Positions 21,261 to 30,300 of a stretch of 64,000 nt of DNA are shown here, piece after piece. The position numbers and the translations under genes were made by a program. Positions within the stretch are counted from its first letter, which is position 1. Each line of letters opens with the position of its first letter. Source of the DNA: Parapristionchus giblindavisi. Lineage: Eukaryota > Nematoda > Chromadorea > Rhabditida > Diplogasteridae. The DNA lies in contig CALSFV010000431.1 of assembly GCA_943737045.1 (NCBI GenBank), positions 62,001-126,000 on the forward strand, read 5' to 3'. A model generated the notes under the pieces. The model saw nothing but the letters and a program-made list of their open reading frames with translations, was not told the DNA's origin and made no database searches.

Positions 21261-23966
21261 ATTATTATTAAAAAAAAACACTGAAAAACACTTCAGTTGG
21301 TTATTAGGAGTGCATCTGTACATCATCAAGAACTTCTGCACATTCTCATCCTCAGGACCTTCTCCTCTCATCTTCAACAGTGACCGCTTGAACGTATCCA
21401 CGAAGCGTTCAGCCTGTCCATTACTCTGTGGATGATATGGCGGCGAGAACATGTGATTGATTCCATACTCCATACAGAAAGCTCTCATCTTCTCAGATTT
21501 GAACTGAGTTCCTTTATCAGACACTATGGTCTCCGGACTACCGTATCTTGATACGCAGTCTCTCAATGCTTTGACGGTTGCATCAGCCGTAATCCTATCC
21601 ATCGTCACTACCTCTGACCATGTACTATGAACATCCACAATGATCAAGTAGTAACGTCCATTCATTGGACCGGCGAAATCCATATGGACTCGCTCCATTG
21701 GTCGACTCGACTCTGGCCACTTGATTGGTTCAGCTTTCGAAGGATTCTTGGCAACACTTTCACAACCTTCATAACATCTTACTTGGCTCTCGATATTCTG
21801 ATCGAAAGTTTCATAGTTAACTCCAACGAGAAACGATCTCGGTTGAGTTTCATCCTTGGGTACTTGCATCTCCTTGAGTACATGCACCTTCTTTGGATCT
21901 GGAAGACGTCCAGATTCATTCACGATGAATCTAAGGAAGTGGATTTCTTTCTGTCCGAACGCACACTTCTCTAGTCGGATTCTGAATCCAGAATCACGAA
22001 TCTTCTCGAGAACTCTCATCAGATTCTCGTCATGCTCTTCCTTCGTCCTTCCACTTACATTGACATCATCCAAGTGTGCCACTGTCCTGCTCATTCCTGT
22101 CAACATCTGGTCCATTATTGACTGGAATATACCTCGAGCAGGTTTCACATCGAACGGTAATCTGTGGTACTGATACAGTCCACGATGCGTATTGATCACG
22201 AGCAGCTTCTTAGCTTCCTCGTCTACTTCAACTTGGAGATACGCATCCGAGAAATCGATCGTGGAGAAAACTGTTCCACCATTCAATGAGGCGAATATGT
22301 CTTCCGGCAGCTTGAGCGGATGAGTGCAATCTTCCAGACAGTCATTCAGTCCTGTCTTGAAATCGGCACACAATCTCTTTGCACCATTCTTCTTTGCGAC
22401 TAGCAAGAACGGAGCCGCCCACTCCGAGTGTTCCACCTTGGAAATCACTCCCATATCACATAATCGATCGATCTCCTTATCACACACCTGCTGGCTGGCA
22501 TACGGCACTGGCCGCTTATTACGAAACACTGGCTTTACGCCAGGCTTCAGGTACAACTTCGCTGCAGACTTATTGTACTTGCCCAGTCCAGGCTCACAGA
22601 CTTCTGGGAAGACATCCTTTACCCAGGCTGCATAGTCTCCTGACTTGATGTGTGCAATCACCGTTTCATCATTCTCATCTGAGAATGCTCGCTTCAAGTC
22701 TAGCATGAAGAATACATCATTGCCGACTAGTCGAATCGGTCTTGGGGTGACGTGGATCCATGCGTCACACTTCATTCCACAGTATTCCATTTTACTGCGA
22801 AACTTGCCGAGGATCTTCATACCTTGTCCATTTGCACATGATACGGTACATGGAGCGGGAACCAACTCAGGGTTCTTCATCTCCTTCCAGTCAACCTCCG
22901 AGATGAGCGTCAGATCAGATCCTGTGTCAAGTTGACACTCCATCTGTTTTCCATCCATGGAAACATTCACGTACACACGATTGCCTTCAATCTGATTGCA
23001 ATCCTTCACTTGTACTGAATTGTTCCGGAAGTTCTTCTTCGGCCTCATTTCAGGATGCTTCAACCAGCATCTCTCTTCAGTATGACCATTCTTGCTACAA
23101 TGTGTACATTTCACATTGGCCTTTGATCTCTCGGTCTTTTGACTCTTATGATTCTTTCCCTTATTATCTTCAGGTACTCTCACAATATTGGCTGTATTCG
23201 TCTGCACTGCTGAGCCTTCACGCTCAAATGCTCTCGAATATCTTTCAATAGATGGTCCTTTAGTTACTTGACTATGGCTCCTTTCTCCATTAACAACTGT
23301 CTCTTTACTCGCTAACTTCTCGAGTATCTCATTGTTCTTCTTGTTCTGTTCATTCTGCATCTTCACAAACATCAACAATACTGTTGCCAACGTAGCTGCT
23401 TCAGGGTTCTCCACACCAGCCATCCTTACTACGAATTATCTGAGCTCACTCAAGAAAAAATTCGCGATAGCCTTCGGCGTACTTGTACGAAAACGTCCTA
23501 CTTGTATTGCCAAATACAAGTCTGCCTTCCTACTTGTATTACCAAATACAAGTCTGCCTATACTTGCCAAAGTATAGTACTATCTGTATTACCAAATACA
23601 GATCTGCCTAACTCTGTATTACCAAATACAGAGAAAGTGAACAACAAGAACAACGAAAAGAAACAAGAAAGAATAAGAATTCACTTACACGTTTGCTCGT
23701 CAAACAATCCTGGTCGCCAATAATGTTATGTCCTTAGGCACAACAAGTAGTAGAGCAGAGACTTTATTAACAGAGAGAGATAAACAGTACCACCGGTACA
23801 AAGGAACAAACTAGATAAGAGTGAAGGAATGACCAATATAGACAGCACGTCAACTAGGATGACGTGTCATTGACATAGAATAGGGAAATGGGTCATACGC
23901 AAATGTATAAGCTATGGTGAAGTCTGATTATGCTAATAGACTTTAGGGCAGACATGGCAATTATTA

Positions 23967-24024
<58 letters not shown>

Positions 24025-27000
24025 TTTTCGAAATTACAGAATTGCTCGAAGGAAGGCAAGTTCAATCCTCGTCTTGAATGCATCGATTCGTGTGCATGTG
24101 ACAAGGAGACATGCGGGAATCGAATCGTTCAGGTTTGATCTTTGATCTTTAATCTTTGATTTCGTCGTTACTCAATATCATATTGTTTCTGTTCATCGTT
24201 CTTTCTTGCTATCTATAGTCTTCTCTTCGTTTTGTATAATTCGCACTAATTCCTCGATTATTTCAAATTCTTTAACCAATTATCGATTGATCTTTGATCT
24301 TTCAGAATGGTCGTCAGATGCCGCTCCTCATCTTCCGTGACTATCGTAAGGGATGGACAGTTCGTGCGATGTACGATATCAAGAACGGAGATTTTGTATC
24401 GGAGTACGTTGGAGAGGTGAGCTATTCAACGTTTATTTTATGTTTATTTATTTATTTATGTATCGTACTCCTCAGGGGGGTATCGTACTAAACTATATTT
24501 AAAAGGGAGGAAAAGAAAGAGACGAAAGAGTATGCAAAACGGGGAAATTTTTCTCTGCTTTTCTTTTCTTTTGGTTTTTTGTAGTTTGTAACGTACTTTT
24601 CGACCTTTGACTAGCGACAGTGACACTAGTAATACTTATTAATATTTTTTAATTGCTGAAACATCTTCCTGATGTTTGATAAATAAATAAAAATATGTCA
24701 ATCCTATCCCAATCCCATCCCCGATGCGTTCATTTGAAGGAAAAAATTATTATTATTATTATTATTATATGTAAATTGGAGGTGATCACGACCGCGGAGT
24801 CACTCAAGAGATCGCAGATGTACGCGATGAATATGCCTGAAGGTCAACTCAGCTTTGATAAGGTAAAAATGCCCATAATTGACTGATATTGATTGATTTA
24901 TTGATCTACTTTTCTACGTATATCGATTGATTACTTTCAGGACCATCTGCACTGTGGTTTCTTTGATATTTAATCTAAATAAAGTTATCTCTTTTAGGGC
25001 AACGAGTCCCGTTTCTTCGCACATTCGTGCGATCCCAATATGATATTGATCTCCCACTACGTCGAACGTGCCGGCTTCTTCTACAGTCGTCTCGCACTCT
25101 TCGCAATCAATGATATCAAGATCGGTCAGTTGATCTTTGATCTTTGATCTCTGATCTTAATTTGATCTTTGATCTTTTCAGGCGAAGAACTCACGTTCGA
25201 TTATCACGCCAATGATAAGACGGCCAAGAGAACCGCACTCTTCCCTCGTCTGTGAGTGTTTATTTAATTATTAAATTATTTATTTATTTACTTATTTCGG
25301 TTAATAATGATGTTTTTGAGATATATATATATAATTTACTTTTTGCATTGAACAAAAAAAGAAGAACAAATGCACGAGTGTAGATAAATTGATATACAGT
25401 GGAGTGCGCATAAACATAGGTCGAAATGTATACTATAGATATGATCTATGTTATCGTGAACTAAAATGAGTACGGTAGGAGGGATACTGTAGACATTTTA
25501 TGTATGTAGGTATAGGAATCTGAGATGGTATGATAGATACTATAGGTATCATTAATAGTACGGTGGTATTGTAGTAGCATGCGGGTTGCTAATATAAATT
25601 ATTGATTGGTTATATATAGGCCATCTCCCAGCCGAATGTGTGCTCCCAGTTACAGCTTTTCTCTGTGTGAACCCTGACTTTTGTAAAACAAATACCCTGA
25701 AACAGGCACAATTTTTTAAAATATTTTTTTCCTGATTTTTTGTAAGAGAATCTTGCCATTCAGGGCGCATCAAGGGTTAGAGCGCCAGGCGGCACGAGAG
25801 AGGCGAGAGTGCAGACACGCCAGACATTCGGTCATTTCTAATTTTTCCGCCGGTCGCTTTCTCTTGTTCTGTAGTTTTGGTGTCATTTTGAAATGGAAAA
25901 CACATATTTTTAGCTAAATATATTTTCTAGAACAGTAATTGCGGAGGGTGAGCGCGCAGCGCCCTTCTGCGCTAGCGCCATTCTTCTGCCGCAATATAAG
26001 TACATGTAACAATAGTTTTTTTATTCAGAAGATCTTAACAAAGTTTACCTCGTATCCGATTCCTTCATGGGAAGTTGCGAATGAGGAGCTACTCAAGAGT
26101 GAAGATGTAAGTATAGTAATACTTTCTATAATATTTTAAAAAAATCATTAATCTATTCCCTGGTTATCGATTTCCTTGATAATTATTTGATGGTCGTGAT
26201 TATATGTATGCAGCCTAAGTGCTCATAATTTGAAGTTAAACGAAATGTACGGTAGTATAGACATAGGTCGAAAAGTTAGGTTATAGGTTTTCAAAATCCG
26301 GTCAGGTTTTTCGATTTTTCGTAAATTTTGCTCAAAATCCGGTCAGGCTTGGTACTTTGTAACATACTTTTCGACCTATGAGTATAGTGCGATTTTCGAA
26401 ATAGAGAAATAATATGCGAATAGAAGATGCCGAACGTTTTTTTAAAATAATCGCTTTCTTACAGGCCGACGATCTCAGGGCGCGTACACTATATCTGGAT
26501 ATGGTAAGTGTCGCTTACGGTATTATCGATCGATTTCAGTGATTATTGGTTGATTGACATAACTATTAACCGATAGATACTCTTGATCATACCTGAGTAG
26601 GAGCACAGTAGAAATTGGACCAAAAGTCCAAATCACGGTGACCCAGTCAAACTTTCAAAAAAAGTTACTTATATTATAATTCATTTTCCATGCAATTTTT
26701 TCATCAAGAATTTTTTTTTAAAAGCCTATGCGCCACCTCTGCCTGGTGCCCTGATCCTCCTCTCGATGACCATAGGTGGGCGTCATAGGTTGAATAGCAA
26801 CTTTGTAGGTTTGCAAAATGCAGTCAGATTTTAAATAAAACTATCCCAAAATGCGAGCAGGCTTCGTAGTTTGCAAAGTGCTTTTCGAACTATGATGGTG
26901 GGCACCTTATCATGAGCGAACTCATTGTGAGTTGTGATCTTGAATATTGATTGATTCTCATGGATTATCGATTGACTGCTCTTCCAGCTGGAACGGAGAC

Positions 27001-27113
27001 TGCGTGCGGAGTTGGGAGATGCTGAGTTCGAAGATCAATACCCTCAACGATGGCTCGAGTATGAGGTGGGAGAAGGAAATGGAGGATACGTCATATCTGC
27101 AGTATGCTGTTGA
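17949..27113 (+). CDS. SUV39-like SET-domain histone methyltransferase gene (about 20 exons, possibly decaying)
   Basis: Family knowledge: pre-SET plus SET proteins of this type transfer methyl groups from SAM to histone H3 lysine 9 in chromatin. Exons seen: 17949-17990 (ATG at 17970), 18069-18161, about 18508-18665, 18873-19137, 19221-19351, 19744-19830, 20003-20083, 20334-20432, 20730-20821, 20929-20999, 21105-21183, 24040-24132, 24306-24416, 24782-24862, 24998-25124, 25182-25251, 26029-26106, 26465-26503, 26988-27113 (TGA 27111-27113). Most junctions have GT/AG and agree in phase. The N-terminal part is Lys/Ser/Thr-rich with KKLVKK and GGRKRKLS, likely nuclear. Problems: a TGA at 19068-19070 unless a 42-base intron (19060-19101) is used, a one-base phase conflict near 20800-20821, no post-SET exon, and a MITE at exon 3. 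The original start and exon 3 acceptor are uncertain. Closest homologue is not determined. Confidence 0.8.
18312..18506. mobile_element. 195-bp MITE inserted at exon 3 of the SET gene
   Basis: Ends CATAGGTGGG / CCCACCTATG with AC on both sides (18310-18311 and 18507-18508). The flanking frames join as GCC GTA ACC TCG AGC when the element and one AC are removed, so the insertion lies within continuous coding-like sequence. The interior has repeated GCAAGGCTATGCGCA-like motifs. Related ends occur at 26770 and 26896. Confidence 0.75.
18508..20432 (+). CDS. N-terminal basic region exons of the SET gene
   Basis: 18508-18665 encodes SSKSYVKKTAVAPTKSPDKK and later APLKKLVKK. 18873-19137 encodes EDQKRKARSASTTPSSLSST, GGRKRKLSVDD and KKKPNRID, then a TGA, then GEIPVPAAIRAHIDALDNPS. 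19221-19351 encodes NVSKKDIARVLSASRRSLTP. 19744-19830 encodes FDLHYVGRKYRMTKKRDMQK. 20003-20083 encodes VEIRGRTENEKIWNAQAKAA. 20334-20432 encodes LCELRKMMFREHYPKRYLQV. The Ser/Lys-rich part looks disordered. The HYVGRKYRM segment faintly recalls a chromodomain start, but the rest does not, so no domain is called. If exon 18873 ends at ATTGATA|GTATCT (19137) rather than at GTGAGA, the next junction is in phase. Confidence 0.65.
18720..18780. repeat. Partial MITE of the CATAGGTCGAAAAGT family
   Basis: CATAGGCCGAAAAGTACGTT followed by GTCTGACCGTGATTTTTT matches one half of the complete copies at 26262 and 14060. The other end is not present. Lies in an intron. Confidence 0.5.
19350..19595. repeat. 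41-bp intronic minisatellite, about six units
   Basis: GGTAGATACAGTAATCTAGAAACA-like units start near 19360, 19401, 19441, 19482, 19522 and 19564, spaced 40-41 bases. The array fills the intron after exon 19221-19351 and begins at its splice donor. Confidence 0.8.
20205..20317. mobile_element. 113-bp MITE with TA target site
   Basis: AAGGCACACCCAAGCTAA and its near-complement TTAGCTTGGGATGCACCTT form the ends, with TA on each side (20203-20204 and 20318-20319). It lies in the intron, only about 15 bases before the exon starting at 20334. Confidence 0.8.
20730..24132 (+). CDS. Pre-SET (zinc-binding) exons of the SET gene
   Basis: 20730-20821 encodes FNLYINLLRAFEWRINFECK. 20929-20999 encodes FSSYLINSKLVQRALSKSGY. 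21105-21183 encodes CSKKCVGVACQPPTKGVKGR then VCVCSV. After the retrotransposon-filled intron, 24040-24132 encodes NCSKEGKFNPRLECIDSCAC then DKETCGNRIVQ. The CxC, CxxxxxC, SCACDxxxCGNR cysteine pattern is that of the pre-SET triangular zinc cluster of SUV39/G9a proteins. Between 20730-20821 (out phase 2) and 20929-20999 (needs phase 0) one base is missing: the tail of the former reads IPKFE in the phase that fits. This is a frameshift or a sequence error. Confidence 0.8.
21252..23423 (-). CDS. Gag-Pol polyprotein of the Ty3/gypsy element, internally deleted
   Basis: A 723-codon frame. Residues 106-119 form a CCHC zinc knuckle. LDTGSD at 165-170 is the aspartic protease site. Reverse transcriptase spans about 285-530, with the first catalytic Asp at about 390 (TIDFSDAY) and HLDD at 450-453 where the family has YxDD. 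The RNase H domain and the HH half of the integrase zinc finger are absent: after residue ~537 the sequence jumps to the CxxC half at 550-553. Integrase core Asp582, Asp636 and Glu672 keep D,D-35-E spacing. The Gag capsid part before the knuckle is also short. The frame passes into flanking ATT repeats after about residue 710. An intact frame with missing domains marks it as non-autonomous. Confidence 0.9.
23500..23633. repeat. Five tandem hairpins in the retrotransposon leader
   Basis: Perfect inverted repeats at 23500-23521, 23532-23553, 23559-23576, 23583-23602 and 23612-23633, separated by CTGCC-containing spacers. Loops are alike (ACC/GCC after TT), while stems differ but stay complementary (CTTGTATT/AATACAAG versus CTGTATT/AATACAG versus ATACTT/AAGTAT). 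They lie between the primer-binding region and the start of gag. Confidence 0.85.
23724..23954 (-). repeat. 5' LTR of the Ty3/gypsy element
   Basis: On the minus strand it runs TGTCTGCCCTAAAG ... AAGGACATAACA, starting TG and ending CA, with AATAAAG about 50 bases before its end as a likely polyadenylation signal. The primer-binding region TTGGCGACCAGG follows within four bases. The matching 3' LTR is absent from the window, so the ends are inferred from the terminal motifs. Confidence 0.65.
24306..25251 (+). CDS. SET-domain exons of the SET gene
   Basis: 24306-24416 holds the SET N-terminal motif GWTVRAMYDIKNGDFVSEYV followed by GE (family: GWGV...G.FV.EYVGE). 24782-24862 encodes VITTAESLKRSQMYAMNMPE. 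24998-25124 holds GNESRFFAHSCDPNMILISH, matching GN..RF.NHSCDPN except that the Asn of NHSC is Ala. 25182-25251 holds GEELTFDYHAN, the catalytic pseudoknot tyrosine motif. A 16-base candidate micro-exon at 24941-24956 (after TTTCAG) would supply DHLHC, restoring the usual D....GN spacing, but it shifts the phase by one base. Skipping it keeps the frame. The cysteine-rich post-SET was not found. Confidence 0.85.
25252..26028. other. Long gene-internal stretch with no recognised exon
   Basis: A post-SET exon is expected between 25251 and 26029 but none was found. The stretch contains a lone MITE end (CATAGGTCGAAATGTA at 25415), GGTA-rich degenerate repeats, and an unplaced segment at 25640-25960 with GCGCC-containing motifs that may be another small element. 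Confidence 0.4.
26029..27113 (+). CDS. C-terminal exons downstream of the SET domain
   Basis: 26029-26106 (KILTKFTSYPIPSWEVANEE...), 26465-26503 (ADDLRARTLYLDM) and 26988-27113 (LERRLRAELGDAEFEDQYPQ then RWLEYEV...) join in phase and end at TGA. The first does not join in phase to 25251 (out phase 2), so an exon is missing or unrecognised in 25252-26028. A helical, charged tail with no known domain. It could alternatively be the remains of a separate gene. Confidence 0.6.
26262..26380. mobile_element. 119-bp MITE, best copy of the CATAGGTCGAAAAGT family
   Basis: CATAGGTCGAAAAGT at the left and ACTTTTCGACCTATG at the right are perfect inverted ends. The interior has two AAAATCCGGTCAGG direct repeats. 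AGTATAG occurs on both sides, possibly the target duplication. Lies in an intron of the C-terminal part of the SET gene. Confidence 0.85.
26784..26894. mobile_element. MITE, diverged CATAGGTCGAA-family copy nested in a GGTGGGC element
   Basis: CATAGGTTGAATAGCAACTT at the left and AAGTGCTTTTCGAACTATG at the right are related to the 26262 copy. CATAGGTGGGCG directly before and TGGTGGGCACC directly after look like remnants of a second element of the 18312 family into which this one inserted. Confidence 0.65.
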
Positions 27114-27326
27114 TTATAATCAATATATTGATTGATTAGACAAAAATTATTGATTGTTTATGACCAAGTGAAATGAATTTGTGCGTCAAATGTTTAGAAT
27201 CGTACTAGTTTAGCATCTTATATCATACATTTTCATTGCCTGACAATATCATTATAATTATTATTATGACAATAGTAATAATAAATTTTAAGTTCTGTGA
27301 TTCTAAGTACACTAAGTATTGAAAAA

Positions 27327-30300
27327 TCAAGATTTGGTCCAGAAAATGTTTTCGATTTCAAAAATTTACCGGTGAATAACCTCTATTTATGATTTAAAAT
27401 GATTGTCAGTAAGTGACAATCATTTTTTATATTAGTTTGAAGCGATATCAATCGATATCGGTTCAAGCCACATCGATTTGTCACTCGACATGTCAAGATT
27501 TGGTCGAGAAAATGTTTTCGATTTCAAAAATTTAAAGATGAATAACCTCTATTTTTGCTTTAAACTAATTGTCAGTAAGTGACAATCATTTTTTATATTG
27601 GTTTGAAGCGATTTCAATCGATATCGGTTCAAGCCACACCGATTTGTCACTCACCATTACAAGATTTGGTCGAGAAAATTTTTTCGATTTCAAAAATTTG
27701 ACGGTGAATATCCTCTATTTTTGCTTTAAACTAATTGTCATTAAGTGACAATCATTTTTTATATTGGTTTGAAGCGATATCAATCGATATCGGTTCAAGC
27801 CACATCGATTTGTCACTCGACATGTCAAGATTTGGTCGAGAAAATGTTTTCGATTTCAAAAATTTACCGGTGAATAACCTCTATTTTTGATTTAAAATGA
27901 TTGTCAGTAAGTGACAATCATTTTTTATATTGGTTTGAAGCGATATCAATCGATATCGGTTCAAGCCACATCGATTTGTCACTCGACATGTCAAGATTTG
28001 GTCGAGAAAATGTTTTCGATTTCAAAAATTTACCGGTGAATAACCTCTATTTATGATTTAAAATGATTGTCAATAAGTGACAATCATTTTTTATATTGGT
28101 TTGAAGCGATATCAATCGATATCGGTTCAAGCCACATCGATTTGTCACTCGACATGTCAAGATTTGGTCGAGAAAATGTTTTCGATTTCAAAAATTTACC
28201 GGTGAATAACCTCTATTTTTGATTTAAAATAATTGTCATTAAGTGACAATCATTTTTTATATTGGTTTGAAGCGATATCAATCGATATCGGTTCAAGCCA
28301 CATCGATTTGTCACTCACCATTACAAGATTTGGTCGAGAAAATGTTTTCGATTTCAAAAATTTACCGGTGAATAACCTCTATTTTTGATTTAAAATAATT
28401 GTCAGTAAGTGACAATCATTTTTTATATTGGTTTGAAGCGATATCAATCGATATCGGTTCAAGCCACATCGATTTGTCACTCGACATGTCAAGATTTGGT
28501 CGAGAAAATGTTTTCGATTTCAAAAATTTACCGGTGAATAACCTCTATTTTTGATTTAAAATAATTGTCATTAAGTGACAATCATTTTTTATATTGGTTT
28601 GAAGCGATTTCAATCGATATCGGTTCAAGCCACACCGTTTTGTCACTCGACATGTCAAGATTTGGTCGAGAAAATGTTTTCGATTTCAAAAATTTACCGG
28701 TGAATAACCTCTATTTTTGATTTAAAATAATTGACATTAAGTGACAATCATTTTTTATATTGGTTTGAAGCGATATCAATCGATATCGGTTCAAGCCACA
28801 TCGATTTGTCACTCGACATGTCAAGATTTGGTCGAGAAAATGTTTTCGATTTCAAAAATTTACCGGTGAATAACCTCTATTTTTGCTTTAAACTAATTGT
28901 CAGTAAGTGACAATCATTTTTTATATTGGTTTGAAGCGATTTCAATCGATATCGGTTCAAGCCACACCGATTTGTCACTCACCATTACAAGATTTGGTCG
29001 AGAAAATTTTTTCGATTTCAAAAATTTGACGGTGAATATCCTCTATTTTTGCTTTAAACTAATTGTCATTAAGTGACAATCATTTTTTATATTGGTTTGA
29101 AGCGATATCAATCGATATCGGTTCAAGCCACATCGATTTGTCACTCGACATGTCAAGATTTGGTCGAGAAAATGTTTTCGATTTCAAAAATTTACCGGTG
29201 AATAACCTCTATTTTTGATTTAAAATGATTGTCAGTAAGTGACAATCATTTTTTATATTGGTTTGAAGCGATATCAATCGATATCGGTTCAAGCCACATC
29301 GATTTGTCACTCGACATGTCAAGATTTGGTCGAGAAAATGTTTTCGATTTCAAAAATTTACCGGTGAATAACCTCTATTTATGATTTAAAATGATTGTCA
29401 ATAAGTGACAATCATTTTTTATATTGGTTTGAAGCGATATCAATCGATATCGGTTCAAGCCACATCGATTTGTCACTCGACATGTCAAGATTTGGTCGAG
29501 AAAATGTTTTCGATTTCAAAAATTTACCGGTGAATAACCTCTATTTTTGATTTAAAATAATTGTCATTAAGTGACAATCATTTTTTATATTGGTTTGAAG
29601 CGATATCAATCGATATCGGTTCAAGCCACATCGATTTGTCACTCACCATTACAAGATTTGGTCGAGAAAATGTTTTCGATTTCAAAAATTTACCGGTGAA
29701 TAACCTCTATTTTTGATTTAAAATAATTGTCAGTAAGTGACAATCATTTTTTATATTGGTTTGAAGCGATATCAATCGATATCGGTTCAAGCCACATCGA
29801 TTTGTCACTCGACATGTCAAGATTTGGTCGAGAAAATGTTTTCGATTTCAAAAATTTACCGGTGAATAACCTCTATTTTTGATTTAAAATGATTGTCAGT
29901 AAGTGACAATCATTTTTTATATTGGTTTGAAGCGATATCAATCGATATCGGTTCAAGCCACATCGATTTGTCACTCGACATGTCAAGATTTGGTCGAGAA
30001 AATGTTTTCGATTTCAAAAATTTACCGGTGAATAACCTCTATTTATGATTTAAAATGATTGTCAATAAGTGACAATCATTTTTTATATTGGTTTGAAGCG
30101 ATATCAATCGATATCGGTTCAAGCCACATCGATTTGTCACTCGACATGTCAAGATTTGGTCGAGAAAATGTTTTCGATTTCAAAAATTTACCGGTGAATA
30201 ACCTCTATTTTTGATTTAAAATAATTGTCATTAAGTGACAATCATTTTTTATATTGGTTTGAAGCGATATCAATCGATATCGGTTCAAGCCACATCGATT

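Larger units (their letters stand above)
21290..23954 (-). mobile_element. Truncated Ty3/gypsy (mag-like) retrotransposon, antisense in a pre-SET intron
   Basis: On the minus strand the order is 5' LTR (23954-23724), TTATTGGCGACCAGG primer-binding region, leader, and one gag-pol frame. Homology breaks at about 21290, inside the integrase C-terminal part, and no 3' LTR follows, so the element is 3'-truncated. Both flanks are ATT microsatellites (about 21190-21270 and 23962-24021). It fills the intron between 21183 and 24040 of the SET gene in the opposite orientation, so splicing may still remove it. Confidence 0.85.

Noticed and set aside
21627..22935. Plus-strand frames of about 90-115 codons across the gypsy element
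   Set aside because: They are antisense shadows of the polyprotein coded on the minus strand.
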